Positions 25,094 through 36,302 of a stretch of DNA of 64,000 bases are shown here, piece by piece. The notes under the pieces were generated by a model that made no database searches, was not told where the DNA came from, and saw nothing but the letters and a program-made list of their open reading frames with translations. Position numbers and translations under genes: made by a program. Each line of letters begins with the position of its first letter. Position 1 is the stretch's first letter. The DNA comes from Notolepis coatsorum (Eukaryota; Chordata; Actinopteri; Aulopiformes; Paralepididae): contig OZ020601.1 in NCBI GenBank assembly GCA_963971535.1, positions 23,918,471-23,982,470 of the forward strand, in the 5' to 3' direction.

Positions 25094-25302
25094 ACCATAC
25101 TGGAGGGATCCTAAGGACCATCCAGTCATTGTATCAGACCATACTGGAGGGACCCTAAGAACCATCCAGTCATTGGATCAGACCATACTGGAGGGACCCT
25201 AAGGACCATCCAGTCATTGGATCAGACCATACTGGAGGGACCCTAAGGACCATCCAGTCATTGGATCAGACCATACTGGAGGGACCCTAAGAACCATCCA
25301 GT
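25094..25302. repeat. 44-bp minisatellite, nearly 5 copies
   Basis: The unit begins GACCATACTGGAGGGACCCT and continues AAGGACCATCCAGTCATTGG. Copies differ by one or two bases. The last copy is cut at CCATCCAGT. Confidence 0.93.
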
Positions 25303-25552
25303 TTAAAAATAAACAAATACCAGTGATTGATGCGCCTTTCTGCAAGAGAAGGTCAGCCCACACTGTCATACAGGACACATATATGTCACTGGTGATTACT
25401 GGGAACCGACAAGAGTTCTCTCGCTGGAACTGTCCTAATTACAAGCAGCAGACAATATTCATGGGTTAAGATATCGTTTGTGAGAGGAACGTGCAATGAT
25501 CTTGCATTACCTGCATTACTGCACAGAGGTATGGGGTAACACATACAAAACA

Positions 25553-25651
25553 GGGATGTCCGATATATCGGTTGATATCGGTATCGGAAATTAAGAGTTG
25601 GACAATATCGGTATATCGGTATCGGTAAAAAAGCCAATATCGAGCATCCCT
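25553..25651. mobile_element. Small MITE with CAGGGATG-type ends
   Basis: About 100 bp, starting CAGGGATGTCCGATATATCG and ending ATATCGAGCATCCCTA. Terminal inverted repeats are short, and the interior is rich in ATCGGTAT repeats. The ends resemble hAT-type termini. The exact duplication is unclear. It sits inside the plus-strand LINE. Confidence 0.65.
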
Positions 25652-25784
25652 AAAACAACATTAATACATTGACTATCCTACAAAAAAGAGCAATAAGAGT
25701 AATAAACAATGCAGGATATCAGGACCACACACACACACTGTTTCTACAATCACACATTTTGAAGTTCATTGATACAGTATGGTA

Positions 25785-26895
25785 GATTTTTTTTTTTTTG
25801 TATTTTATTTTTTAAACAAACACATAAACAAACATGACAACACACGATGAGATATACAAGCATTAGTTGACAGTGCACATCCAATGAAATCACCATTTAG
25901 TTAATTGTCTTATACAGGATATACCCCTAATACCTGTTATCTAAAAACCTATACACATATGCTCTAGCTCGTACCCCCCCCTCCCGGACCCCCCATTGGA
26001 TAATCCAACCATTATAACTTGTTCCTAACCATACACTACCATTATATGCTAGCTTTTATTCTCTCCACCACTTCTAACCACATTGTCATTTTGGATTCAT
26101 TGAGACCCAAAATTCTTGCTGTAGATATTTCTTGATAAATCACATCGAGATATGTAAGAATCCAGACCTTCCGGCAAATTTTTTCCGGTTGAAACCATCG
26201 TGATTCTATCAGCTTTTTAACCACTGTGATACCAGATAAAACCAATCTCTTTCGCTGTGGATGTTCTGCATATTCAAAAACATCATTCAGCAGTAATACA
26301 GAGGGGTGTACAGGTATATTCAGAATTAAGAGATTTGATAATTGCTGGGTCACTTCTTTCCAGAATATCTTAACTGGTGGGCAGTCCCAGTACATGTGCA
26401 TAAATGTCCCCTCGTCCCCATTTGTACATAAGGAGCATTTGGAGTCTTGTTTAAGACCCATTCTGTTCAGTCTTATAGGAGTCAAGTATGTCCTATGGAT
26501 ATAGTTAAGATTGATTTGTTGATGGTCCGGGTTCCTTGATGCAAGTCGAACATTTGCCCAGGCTTCTTGCCACTCAAAGTCTATTTCCAGATCTGGTATA
26601 TCCCTCCTCCAAATAGAGTCTAGGTGGAGGGTTTCATACGAGGCCGTTAGTAATTGATGATAAAAATCTGATACAAAACCTCTCGATGTCTCTCTTTCAT
26701 AGAAGAATTTGTGGTATCTGTGGTGTGCAATTGGTATCGTTAATGGAACACCGTGAGCCTTCAAACATGCCAATAACTGCGCGTAAAAATAATATGTGGA
26801 CTTGGTGAGATACATTTTTTTGCGTATTTCATCGAAACTACAAAAACCCTGTTTGTTGAAAACGTCTCCTAATGAGTGTATGCCTTGCTTTTCCC
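25785..26895 (-). mobile_element. Tx1/L1-like LINE, 5'-truncated insertion with a 13-bp duplication
   Basis: Flanked by ATACAGTATGGTA on both sides (25,772-25,784 and 26,896-26,908), a typical LINE target duplication. The poly-A tail of the minus-strand element is the T run at about 25,787-25,799. Inside is the C-terminal part of ORF2. It landed inside an older plus-strand LINE, whose reading can be followed across the gap. Confidence 0.88.
26042..26895 (-). pseudogene. Tx1/L1-like ORF2 C-terminus
   Basis: About 284 codons, open on the minus strand up to the truncation point; the open frame carries on a little further into flanking DNA. It contains the L1-type C-terminal Cys/His motif CSLCTNGDEGTFMHMYWDCP, followed by VKIFWKEVTQQLSN, and ends in MWLEVVERIKASI. 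The endonuclease and catalytic RT blocks are missing, so this fragment cannot act alone. In intact elements ORF2p nicks DNA and reverse-transcribes the LINE RNA; the C-terminal motif contributes to RNA binding. Confidence 0.75.
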
Positions 26896-27350
26896 ATACA
26901 GTATGGTAAACTTTAAAACTCTGCAAGTTATGTACAAAGCAAGAAATAATCAATTACCGGTAAATGTAAGAAGCAAATTTCTGGATAAAGAGGGGGGATA
27001 CTACCTCAGAGGACCATTAAACTTAAAAAAAACCTGTGATGAAAACAAACCTGAAAATAATGTGTATCTCCTCTTACGGAGCCACCCTGTGGAATGGGCT
27101 AGAGGATGAACAAAAATATTGTGAAAACATAAATCAATTCAAATCTAGACAAAAGAAATCTATTTTCGATAGGTATAGAAGGGAAGAGCTTTAATTGCAT
27201 TTAATTAATAAAAAAAATACATATGATACTGTATTGTACGTTATGTCATATTACATTATATAATCCTATTATAATTAATCTGCATATTATATTAAACTAT
27301 ATTTACACTACTATTATATTATGGTACTATATTATATTGTATACATAATT

Positions 27351-27530
27351 TTTTTTTTAACACATGTTTTTTATTTTCCCTTTTTTTTACATGAAACAAG
27401 ACAAACAATACAGTAACAGTAATAATCAACGATAAATCACAGGACAATAACAGAAATAATAATAACAATAATGACAGCCCAGTAATTAAATCAGAATGAA
27501 AGTAGATTAAAAGATTAAAAGACATCAAAA
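27351..27530. other. AT-rich spacer
   Basis: T and A runs and TATT-type repeats, with no gene. It may include the LINE tail. Confidence 0.4.
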
Positions 27531-27534
27531 TAAG

Positions 27535-28024
27535 GGCGGTTAGGTGGCGTAGCGGAGATTGCGTTCGTCACCAACCCCGGAGCTGTGAGCTGGATTCGCC
27601 AGCTCCGGGGTTGTCACCAGCTTGGCTGGCCGTTCACACTAATACAATTGGCTGTATTAGAGGGTGGGAGAAGCTGGCAGGGTGGGTCCGGGTCGTTGTA
27701 AACAGCGACTCCTACAGTTCGGTCGGGGCGCCTGCTAAGCGCGGATAGGACCTGAGTGGGATAGTGTGATCCTTCCACACGCTACGCCCTCTCAGGGAGG
27801 ATCCGCGCTGCCAGGTGAAAAGAAGCGGTTGATTGGCTGGACGTGTGTCGGAGGAAGCACGTGATAGCCTCCACTCTCCCAGATGATCTGACTGTGGGGG
27901 GTAAGTGCGCAGCGACCAGGAAGGGGATTGGGAATTGGCATACGACTAACATTGGGATGGGAGAAAAAATCGGAGGAAAATGGAGGGAAAAAAAGATCAA
28001 TAATAATAAAAAAAATAAAAAAAA
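27535..28024 (+). mobile_element. tRNA-derived SINE, fish type
   Basis: Starts with a pol III A box, TGGCGTAGCGG (27,545-27,555), and a B-box-like GGATTCGCC near 27,592. A long body follows with the phrases GGTCGGGGCGCCTGCTAAGC, CACACGCTACGCCCTCTC and GTCGGAGGAAGCACGTGATA. It ends in an A-rich tail (about 27,990-28,024). The body resembles an abundant fish SINE known to me from other species. Non-coding; it uses LINE enzymes for mobility. Confidence 0.8.
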
Positions 28025-28692
28025 CATCAAAATAATAAATACATGGGCTCTTGCTCGCTCCCCCCCCTCAGGACCCCCACTTGGACTATACATCCACTAC
28101 TTCATTCAGCACTGCGAGAGCCTTCTTCACCCCTCCTCCTTCCACAACATCATGGCGAGAGCCTTCCTCACCCCTCATCCTTCCACACCCTTATATGGGC
28201 AGCATCCGAGCCCAGCATTCCCACGCTGCCAGAGGGATGTCAATCAGCGCGGCTGTGAGGGATTCCCTCATCAACAAACCCCTACATCAGCCCACGGATC
28301 CTGCTCTCCCTCGTCGGAGTGTTAACCTAACAACCTATGACCACCGCTCGCGAGACACCACCCACCTGGACGCTCCTGTACCGCACGAGGAGTGCACCTG
28401 CTCGCATCTATTTGCACATTCCTGTACTGTAATACCTGTCTGCTTGGGGTCTACATTAAAACCAACCTAAAACGCTCCATTCTCTCTCCTCCTGTGTTCT
28501 GCTATTGGGCTCCGCCACTGCTGCCCTAACAATACTATTATATACTGCAGGTATACTATACTGTAATGTGTACTGTAATGTGTACTATATGTATGTACTG
28601 TAATGTGTACTATATGTATGTACTATGTATGTATGTAAACGTAAAATAAAATAAATAAATAAAATGAAAGAAACGTAAGTCTTCAGGGGTAG
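28025..28692. other. Unassigned flank of the outer TIR element
   Basis: Pro/Ser/His-coding shadow frames only. A GCGAGAGCCTTC...CACCCCTC phrase occurs twice near 28,107-28,170. GTACTGTAATGTGTACTATA repeats lie at about 28,555-28,640. Confidence 0.35.
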
Positions 28693-28701
28693 GGCCCGAC
28701 A

Positions 28702-28999
28702 GCTTGTATCCTTCCGGCAAGCAACAAGCCCTTCCGTGTTGCTCTGATTGGCCACTGACCCCACGTGACCCTACGCTATTACGCCCCCCTTATCGCCGCC
28801 AGTTATCCGACGCTCTACAGCTCTTTCCGTGACTTCCTTGCAGAACAGCTGTTTCCGTATTTATAATATTGGAAACGCCGCGCTGTGAAGCACCTCTGTA
28901 TTAAATGCCGACTCATCAATCAATCAATAACAACATTAACGAGACTCTCGTTGTGTCTATTCTGCTAACGCTAACGTTACCTCTCATTTTGTCTATTCT
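28702..28999 (+). repeat. Left TIR of the outer element
   Basis: Starts GCTTGTATCCTTCCGGCAAG. It matches the right TIR with few mismatches but carries extra bases after TTTATAATATTGGAAA. Inward it continues into degenerate CTAACGTTAACGTTAGC subrepeats (to about 29,180), a typical subterminal array. Confidence 0.85.
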
Positions 29000-29179
29000 A
29001 CAAGCTTTAACGTTACCTAGGCTCTCGTGTCTATCTGCTAACGTTAACGTTAGCATTAGGCTAACGCCAAGCTGTAACGTTACCAGTCTCGCGTCTATCT
29101 GCTAACGTTAGCATTAGGCAATAACCGGTTTAAAATGGATGGTGATTACCTCACGTTGTGTCTATTCTACTAGCATTAA

Positions 29180-29828
29180 CGTTACTAGTACAAACAATCA
29201 AACCAAAACATTGACATCTAACTTATCTTTAGATATTTACTCAACCTCTAATGTCTAACCATCTTTAGATAATAAAGTACTCAACCTCTACTGTCTTTAA
29301 CTATGAACAAACACAACACTCTAACTTACCATCTTTAGATAATAAAGTACTCAACCTCTACTTGTACAGCAATTTCTGAAGGAAAGAATATGATATTCTA
29401 AATGTCCACCATAAACATCACTCAGCTCTGCAGAACAGTCCCTGTGTCTCTTACTGAGGCTGCAGCTCCTGCTGGCATTCTGCTGGGAGAACATTCCTTT
29501 AACCCTTTCACTACCAAAGGGTTCTATATCATACTGGCTCCGCTCAGCGTCATCTGCACTAACCTCACTTCGTGCACAGCACTGAATAAAAATCCACAAT
29601 GTACCTTTACATACCAGCATCCGTCTGGCCACACCCCTATCCGCTACCTTCATAAGCAAGTGTGTGGTCACCTACTCGCCTCCTTCTTCACTTTCACCAC
29701 AAGGAAGTGCCTGTTGTATACCCCACTTGACAAGGTTGTTAGCTGAAGAAAGTTGAGTTACGTGTTTAAATTTGTTCTTGCTTTTTTCTTTCTCTCATAC
29801 ATTTTTAAAAGAAAAAAGCTAAGTCATA
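29180..29828. other. Interior spacer of the outer element
   Basis: A unit around AAAGTACTCAACCTCTA with CATCTTTAGATAAT recurs two to three times between about 29,225 and 29,363. No gene is supported. Confidence 0.4.
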
Positions 29829-31431
29829 ATGTTTACCTCGGAGGGTCGCGCTAGCAACGTCACCCTTCACCAGCGGTTCTCCATTGCCTCCTTTGTCGTG
29901 CGTCTTGGAGCGGGGTTGAGGCCTCTTTCGTGGTCGGCAGCCGAGCCCGGTAGGCGTCCGATAGATAGTTTGCCTCTCCAAGGAGCTGGTGCACCAGCGC
30001 CGTCTCCTGTGCGATGGCCTGGTTCCGGCTCTGGTTCCTTTGCCTCCGGAGAGTCGTCCGCTGTTGGGCGGCCGGCTCCTCTGGTGGCGGAGGATTTGAG
30101 ACGCAAACTTTTTGCGTCGGCTCGCTCCCGTCGCAAGATGGTGGCTTGTAGACGCGAACGGCCTGGTTTTGATGAGTTGCTGGAGCCGGATGAGGATGCG
30201 TCTGTTTCTCCATGGCCAATGGAAACAGAGGACTACATGGTAGAAGCGGACGGGTTCTTGTTCGACCCCCCGGTGGAGACATGTCCGCCGCCCGTCCAGG
30301 TAACACTGGTCTCCTTGGGGTTCCTCGTACGCAGATGTTGGGTTAGAACCTCCGACTCGGCGGCGGGATGCCCTGCTATCAGCCACATCAGAATGTGGCT
30401 CTGTAACCAGTAGTCTGCTGCATGTGAGGGACGCGAGCTCGGTGGGGGAAAGTATGCAGGGGGAACTGCGTGCTTTGTTCCCCGAGCTCATGGCGGCGGC
30501 GGCAGTCGCAAACGGCGTGCCGCTGCCGCAGCCACTGCCTGTTCCTGTTCCTGATGATCTCATAGGTCATAGGTCGTCCTGTGAGAGGGATGGACGTTGT
30601 CTGTCCATTTTTCCCCTCAATGGAGGCCTACGTCCATCAGGGACAGGTGGTCTCCCACATCATGGGCCTCACCCCCACCTACGTGCAAGTCACGAGGGTG
30701 GTGGGTTTGGTAGAAGGCATGAAGGAGGGGGTGCCTCGGCTTGATAGGCTGATGGCAGCTCTCCTTTGTCCTGAGGTGGTGTGGGAGCCGTTACGGAAGC
30801 CGGTTCCCCAAGGGAAATCGGCGAGGCGGTTGGCTTTCTGGAGTGACCAGTCATTTATCTCCGCGACGCAATCTCTGGCTGCCACTTCTAACATCGCGCG
30901 AGATTCATGTCCGGGATACTGACGGGCGGTATGGAGCTGACTGATTTGCAACATGATCAGCTCGCCCAGTCGGCAGGAGCCATCCTGCATCTGATCCAGC
31001 CGCAGGCCATCGCCGCTGGGAAAGTACGCGCCCTGGCCACTCTAGTCCAGCGCCACCTTTGGCTGGAGCAGGCGCGTGTGCCGGAGAAGAAGAGGACTCC
31101 ACTTCTGACGGCACCCCTCTCCGATGCTGGACTTTTCGGGTCGGCACTGCAGTTGATGACCTCAACCTGCAGGGAGATGCAGGAGGAGCGTTCCGTGCTC
31201 CAGCCTCATTTCCCCCCTCCCGATGTCGCCGGTGGAGTCAGATGGCAGGCTCGTCATCGGGGTTCCGCCACCGTAGCCGCCGCTGCTACCACCGCCACTG
31301 CTACCACCGCCACTGCTGGACCTTCGGCAAAGAAGGCCAGGAGGAGAGAGGGTGCCTCCGCCACTGCAGCCGGCCCATCTACGCCCGGAGGTGATGGTAG
31401 GGATCGTCGTGACCAGCCTCCTATCCTTTAA
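29829..31431 (+). mobile_element. DIRS-like gag relic (broken)
   Basis: GC-rich coding-like DNA spread over several frames, so broken, with about two or three breaks. The best signal is near its end: QRHLWLEQARVPEKKRTPLL followed by SDAGLFGSALQ. This resembles the (E)RHLWL...EK...L..API/L S..GLFG pattern I associate with ORF1 (gag) of fish DIRS/Ngaro tyrosine-recombinase retroelements. Reverse transcriptase and recombinase are not seen on either side of the Y insertion. It lies inside the outer TIR element. An unrelated gag-like family is possible. Confidence 0.5.
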
Positions 31432-31830
31432 CGTCCCTCCAGGGCTCCCCGGGGTGGCAAGTCCCGAGCGGCTCGTGGCAGGCGTCGCTGAAATATGACT
31501 TTTTCCCTCTGTGGTCCCCCCCTGTTCCCTTCCCGGCCCAAATATGATTTTGTTTGTGGAAAATAAAGAGTCTCTCCTGAAAGGAGGGACTGTATTTTTT
31601 GTTACAAACTGTGTGTTTATTCACTAAACATATGATGGGGATACGACGTGTGAACCTTTCGCTAGTGTGGGTTTGATAGGAGGGCTAGACTTTAAGTCTT
31701 GTTGGTCGCTACATTCATGTTAGAGCTTAAGCAAGGCCTGCAGCTTACACTCGGTTGAAAAAACGCACTGTTCATTAGCATACTGGCTACTTAAGGTATC
31801 ATATGGCTATTTGTTGTTGTCGTATGCAAG

Positions 31831-32590
31831 TGTTACAGGTATCAGAATATGGCACCTGGTAGCAGAGATATATTTACCTATAAAACAGGTTAATGTTGGT
31901 TAGATGAAATAGAGAAGTCAGACGTGATGTTCTTTCAACGAGGCGTCTCTGAATTATCTTTATTTCAACAACATTTGTCATCATCATTTGTCATTATACA
32001 TTTCAACAGCATTGTCCTTTTAAATGTAGTTACCAATCATTACATACTGTACATGTAATTACTTATGCCATAATGCATATTTGTTGTGTCTTAATCTAAG
32101 CACATGAAAGGGAGCAGTCTCATCTGTTCCTCTTAAGACATTGGTATTTTCCCTGTCTGTCAACCAGTTCAAATACCATCAATATCTATTAAGCATTCAC
32201 TATCATCAGCCTATCATCAGTCATATCCCCAATATAGTACACAGAAACACCTTGTACTTCTGTGTCACTATTATTCTAGACATATTGGGATGGAGCAGTC
32301 TCATCTGTCTCATCTCAGTCTAAACATTGCTATTTGGGATGGAGCAGTCTCATCTCAATCTACATCAGATCTACACACCGTCTGATCCAACATACATTCC
32401 AAAGAAACACCTTGTATCTCGGTGTCACTCTCGTTTGTATTTAACTCCCAAGTTTGGTTGGGTCATTTATTAACTTGCATCGAAAGTGCATTTGTTATGT
32501 ATCTATGCTCTAAGCATAACTAGGACTTGCATACAGTATAATAGTAACCGTGACAATACATCGTAACCATTAGTATATCTACAACTACAT

Positions 32591-32647
<57 letters not shown>

Positions 32648-32892
32648 CGAGGGACCAAGCTAACCACCAAGTGTCTAGCTAACGTCCAGCTAGTGTGAGC
32701 TAATGTAATTTCCCTCTAACCGTCTTGTACACAATATACACATTTACTAAACAGCAATTCCACCCAAACAGTATGTACTTCAAAACATAAACCTCCTCAC
32801 CAAATGGAGATGTAATACCCCAACACTTAACGACCAATGTGTTACACGAGGATCGACGCCATTTCATGACGGTCAACTTCTTCAAACAATTC
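31831..32892 (-). repeat. Y LTR (left copy), first piece
   Basis: Matches 44,652 onward. It contains an (AG)n run at about 32,594-32,642, shorter than in the other copy. It breaks off at the AATTC target where X inserted. Confidence 0.88.
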
Positions 32893-34738
32893 TGTGAAGT
32901 GCCACAGAACAAGTGACACTTTTTGACAATGACATCCTGAGTCGTTCCAATATAGCCGTATATACCTATTTTTCACATGTAATCATATGCTTCATTTTTT
33001 CAATTATTCAATTGACGATGGACAAAGACCTCACAGAATGGCAGAGTGGGTGTAAAGTGTCACAAAACAAATGACACATTTTGAAATAGACATCCTGAGT
33101 CGTTCCAATATAGCCGTATATACCTATTTTTCACATGTAATTATATGCTTCATTATTCAATTGATGATGGACAATGATCTCCCAGAATGACAGAGTGGGT
33201 GTGAAATGCCACAGAACGAGTGACACTTTTGGACAATGACATCCTGGGTCGTTCCTATATGACCAGTATAAATCTTTAAACTAAACTCTGGAAAGACTAT
33301 GATGGCTCTACTTATAAAAAATGGAACTGAGCCTTTAAATGTCTCCATAGAAGGGGCCGGTGTCTGTGGGAGGGGAGTTAACCTGAGGAATGTGGCCCTG
33401 AGGCTGCAACAGCAGAGGAGAGGGAGCTGTAATGTTAACCCTTTCAGACGGGAAGGGTTGCTGGTTGAAAACCAGGGAGTCTTGAATCTATAGAGGGAGA
33501 TCTTAAAAAAGAAACTATATAACAATTAAATGTTTGATGTGTACAGTAAAAGTTTTCAAAATGGCATGCTTATAAATTGAGTGTCAGTAGAGAATAATAC
33601 TAACAGAATAATGTGTAAAAACTGTTTGTCTGGAGGGATCCTTAAGAGATACTATGGATGGAGAGGCCTCGTACATGGTACGAGATCACGTGGTCACCAC
33701 AGACAAAGCCGTTGTCTGTTTAGAAGGAAAAAGGGACTTTCTGTTACTTAAAAATCACTAGGTAACTAGCAGTAACGATAGTACAAAGAAGGAGGAGTCC
33801 ATAACGAATTATGTATTGTATGTTGGTTTGCTAAACAGAAATGACGACCATTTGACATCACTGTGTTTAGACCAATCAGAAATACGATACAATATCAAAT
33901 AAAAGAGACGGTTGCGGATGAAGAGGCAGACTTTTTTGAGAGATGAGAAGAATGCTGCCAGACACGGGGCACAAGCCGTGCAGAGATGAGATGTTTTGTT
34001 CTGTGCATATTTTAACTGAAATGGACACTTTTCCACTTCAGTCTCTTCTTGTAACTAGCTTAATTAAAATTACCTCTTTATAAATATGATTTGTATCCTT
34101 TCTTCTGACCAGACGACCGGACGACCGGGTAAGCATGAAATGTGTTTTGCCTTGTAACTTCACCCTATTGCATTTTTGATTAATGATAAAAACTTTAGAA
34201 GTGGGGCTCTAAGTGGCTTTTAATGCAAAATAGAATAAGTGGCTTTATCCCTGCATTAAGGACTAAAGGTGGATTCTGTATAATGGGATTATCAAGTAAA
34301 GCCATATAGTGATAATACGTGTACTTAGGAGACATATGATTATGTATTAATGCAAAATAGAATAAGTGGCTTTATCCCTGCATTAAGGACTAAAGGTGGA
34401 TTCTGTATAATGGGATTATCAAGTAAAGCCATACAGTGACAATACTGTTACAACGGATAAGGAAAATGGACCTCATCTAATTAAAGAGAGTCCGTCCCAG
34501 TGCAAATAAAATAAAAGATTCCGCAACTTCAGTCACTCGACCTAAGGTCGATGACTGACGGGGGTCGGAACGGTGCATTCGCTGTCTCTTGTCGGTCAGT
34601 GGTAACAACAACATTTTGTAGACTCGGTTGGTTCTGCGTGTCAACCACTTCACAGGACGCTGTTTGAGGTGTAGATAGGCAGACCAATGAGTTATGAAGT
34701 TATCGATCTGACCTAAGAGCGAGCGTGGGCACTCAACA
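32893..34738 (+). repeat. X left (5') LTR
   Basis: 1,846 bp. The U3-like start holds three imperfect copies of a unit of about 150 bp, beginning at 32,893, 33,051 and 33,200. Nearer the end is a 127-bp unit (TGCAAAATAGAATAAGTGGC ... TATGATTATGTATTAA) present about twice. Confidence 0.88.
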
Positions 34739-34756
34739 TGGCGTCCCTGGCGATGT
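34739..34756 (+). promoter_or_regulatory. X primer binding site (candidate)
   Basis: TGGCGTCCCTGGCGATGT abuts the LTR end with no gap, as expected for a retroelement primer site. I could not assign the tRNA. Confidence 0.55.
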
Positions 34757-35056
34757 GCATTTATACTAACCAAAATAGGTGCTAAACGGCCGAAGAAGAC
34801 AGGACTACTGTCAAAAGCCTCTGGAGTAAAATTAAATCACAGATTTGGCTAAAATTTAAGTAGAAAGCTCTACTGGCGACTCGAGTGGAAGGCTCTACTC
34901 GGGGATATCACAAATGAATAGAAAGCTCTATCTTGGTGATTAAAGCAACGTTTACTCACAACTAAAGGGTAACATAATGTTTATAGAGCTCTGGGGGGAG
35001 TTACAAGTGCAACATAATTTCGTGCTTTGCCCACAGGAAGCAAACTGGCCCTACCC

Positions 35057-35760
35057 AAGGCGAGGGCTCCCTAGCCCAAAGACACTGTTTGTAAGGAGGG
35101 GAGACTGGATGTGAAGCGAAGTCAAAACGACCGTTCACAGAAAGGCGAGGGCTCCCTAGCCCAAAGACACTGTTTGTAAGGAGGGGAGACTGGATGTGAA
35201 GCGAAGTCAAAACGACCGTTCACAGAAAGGCGAGGGCTCCCTAGCCCAAAGACACTGTTTGTAAGGAGGGGAGACTGGATGTGAAGCGAAGTCAAAACGA
35301 CCGTTCACAGAAAGGCGAGGGCTCCCTAGCCCAAAGACACTGTTTGTAAGGAGGGGAGACTGGATGTGAAGCGAAGTCAAAACGACCGTTCACAGAAAGG
35401 CGAGGGCTCCCTAGCCCAAAGACACTGTTTGTAAGGAGGGGAGACTGGATGTGAAGCGAAGTCAAAATGACCGTTCACAGAAAGGCGAGGGCTCCCTAGC
35501 CCAAAGACACTGTTTGTAAGGAGGGGAGACTGGATGTGAAGCGAAGTCAAAACGACCGTTCACAGAAAGGCGAGGGCTCCCTAGCCCAAAGACACTGTTT
35601 GTAAGGAGGGGAGACTGGATGTGAAGCGAAGTCAAAACGACCGTTCACAGAAAGGCGAGGGCTCCCTAGCCCAAAGACACTGTTTGTAAGGAGGGGAGAC
35701 TGGATGTGAAGCGAAGTCAAAACGACCGTTCACAGAAAGGCGAGGGCTACCTAGCCCAAA
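35057..35760 (+). repeat. 85-bp tandem repeat in the X leader, about 8 copies
   Basis: The unit begins AAAGGCGAGGGCTCCCTAGC and ends AACGACCGTTCACAG. Starts fall at 35,141, 35,226, 35,311, 35,396, 35,481, 35,566, 35,651 and 35,736. Copies are almost identical, so the expansion is recent. Degenerate versions continue to about 35,860. Confidence 0.95.
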
Positions 35761-35909
35761 GCTACGTGACACGCAGCCAAGGCGACCGTTCACTGAATGT
35801 TCCCTGGATGGCTACCTAGCCCGAGGCTACGTGACGCTAGCTAAAACGGCGTGTTCACTGGAACATGGGCTGACAAGCCAGGAGTGAACTGAATGCTAAC
35901 TGGATGACA

Positions 35910-36302
35910 ACCTCCAGCTCCAGGAGATGCTGAGGCAGCGGGAGCGGGAGCTCACGGCCCTGAAGGGGGCGCTGAAGGACGAGGTGGCCACGCACGACCG
36001 GGAGATCCGAGACCCTCAGGGAGCAGTACAGCACCGACATGGAGAGGCTGAGGAGCAGCATGGAGCAGGTGTCCCAGTCTCAGGCAGGTATCGAGACAGA
36101 GCGGCAGCGTGTGAACACCTCGGTGCGCTCCCTGCAGCAGCAGCTAGAGGACTGCAGGGACGAGAGTGCCCACTGGATGGAGCAGTTCCACACCACCAGA
36201 GACGAACTGCGAAGCACCAAACAGGAGCTGCTGCAGTCTCGTCTGGAGAAGGAGGAGTTTGAGGAGGAGCTGAAGGAGCTGCAGGAGCGAGATCACTCCC
36301 TG
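35910..36302 (+). other. cgn: Cingulin-like coiled-coil segment captured inside element X
   Basis: About 390 bp read as a cingulin rod segment: QEMLRQRERELTALKGALKD, then MERLRSSMEQVSQSQAG, SLQQQLEDCRDESAHW and ELRSTKQELLQSRLEKEEFE. From memory, vertebrate cingulin has ERELxALKGALKEEV, MEQLRRSM, LxRELEETSEETGHW and [23 protein letters not shown] in the same order and spacing; paracingulin fits less well. Cingulin is a tight-junction scaffold that binds ZO proteins, actin and myosin. High GC and host-like codon use contrast with the flanking leader. No intron is seen, which suggests an mRNA origin. The rest of cingulin (N-terminal head, remaining rod, tail) is absent. Confidence 0.75.

Larger units (their letters stand above)
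25496..27350 (+). mobile_element. CR1/Rex-like LINE 3' part, interrupted by an L1-like LINE and a MITE
   Basis: The plus-strand coding remains include LHYCTEVWGNTYKT before 25,553, ILQKRAIRVINNAGYQDHTH before 25,785, and LQVMYKARNNQLPVNVRSKF and EGGYYLRGPLNLKK after 26,908. A last segment, CENINQFKSRQ to RYRREEL with a stop near 27,193, is in a shifted frame. This is the same thumb and tail region as at 22,669-23,668, in the opposite orientation. Two later insertions split it. Confidence 0.75.

Noticed and set aside
24682-25158. 158-codon frame over the GACA/CA region
   Set aside because: Mostly microsatellite translation; no start context or domain.
35057-35760. CRISPR-like array from the regular 85-bp spacing
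   Set aside because: The whole unit is repeated with no variable spacers, and the context is a vertebrate retroelement leader.
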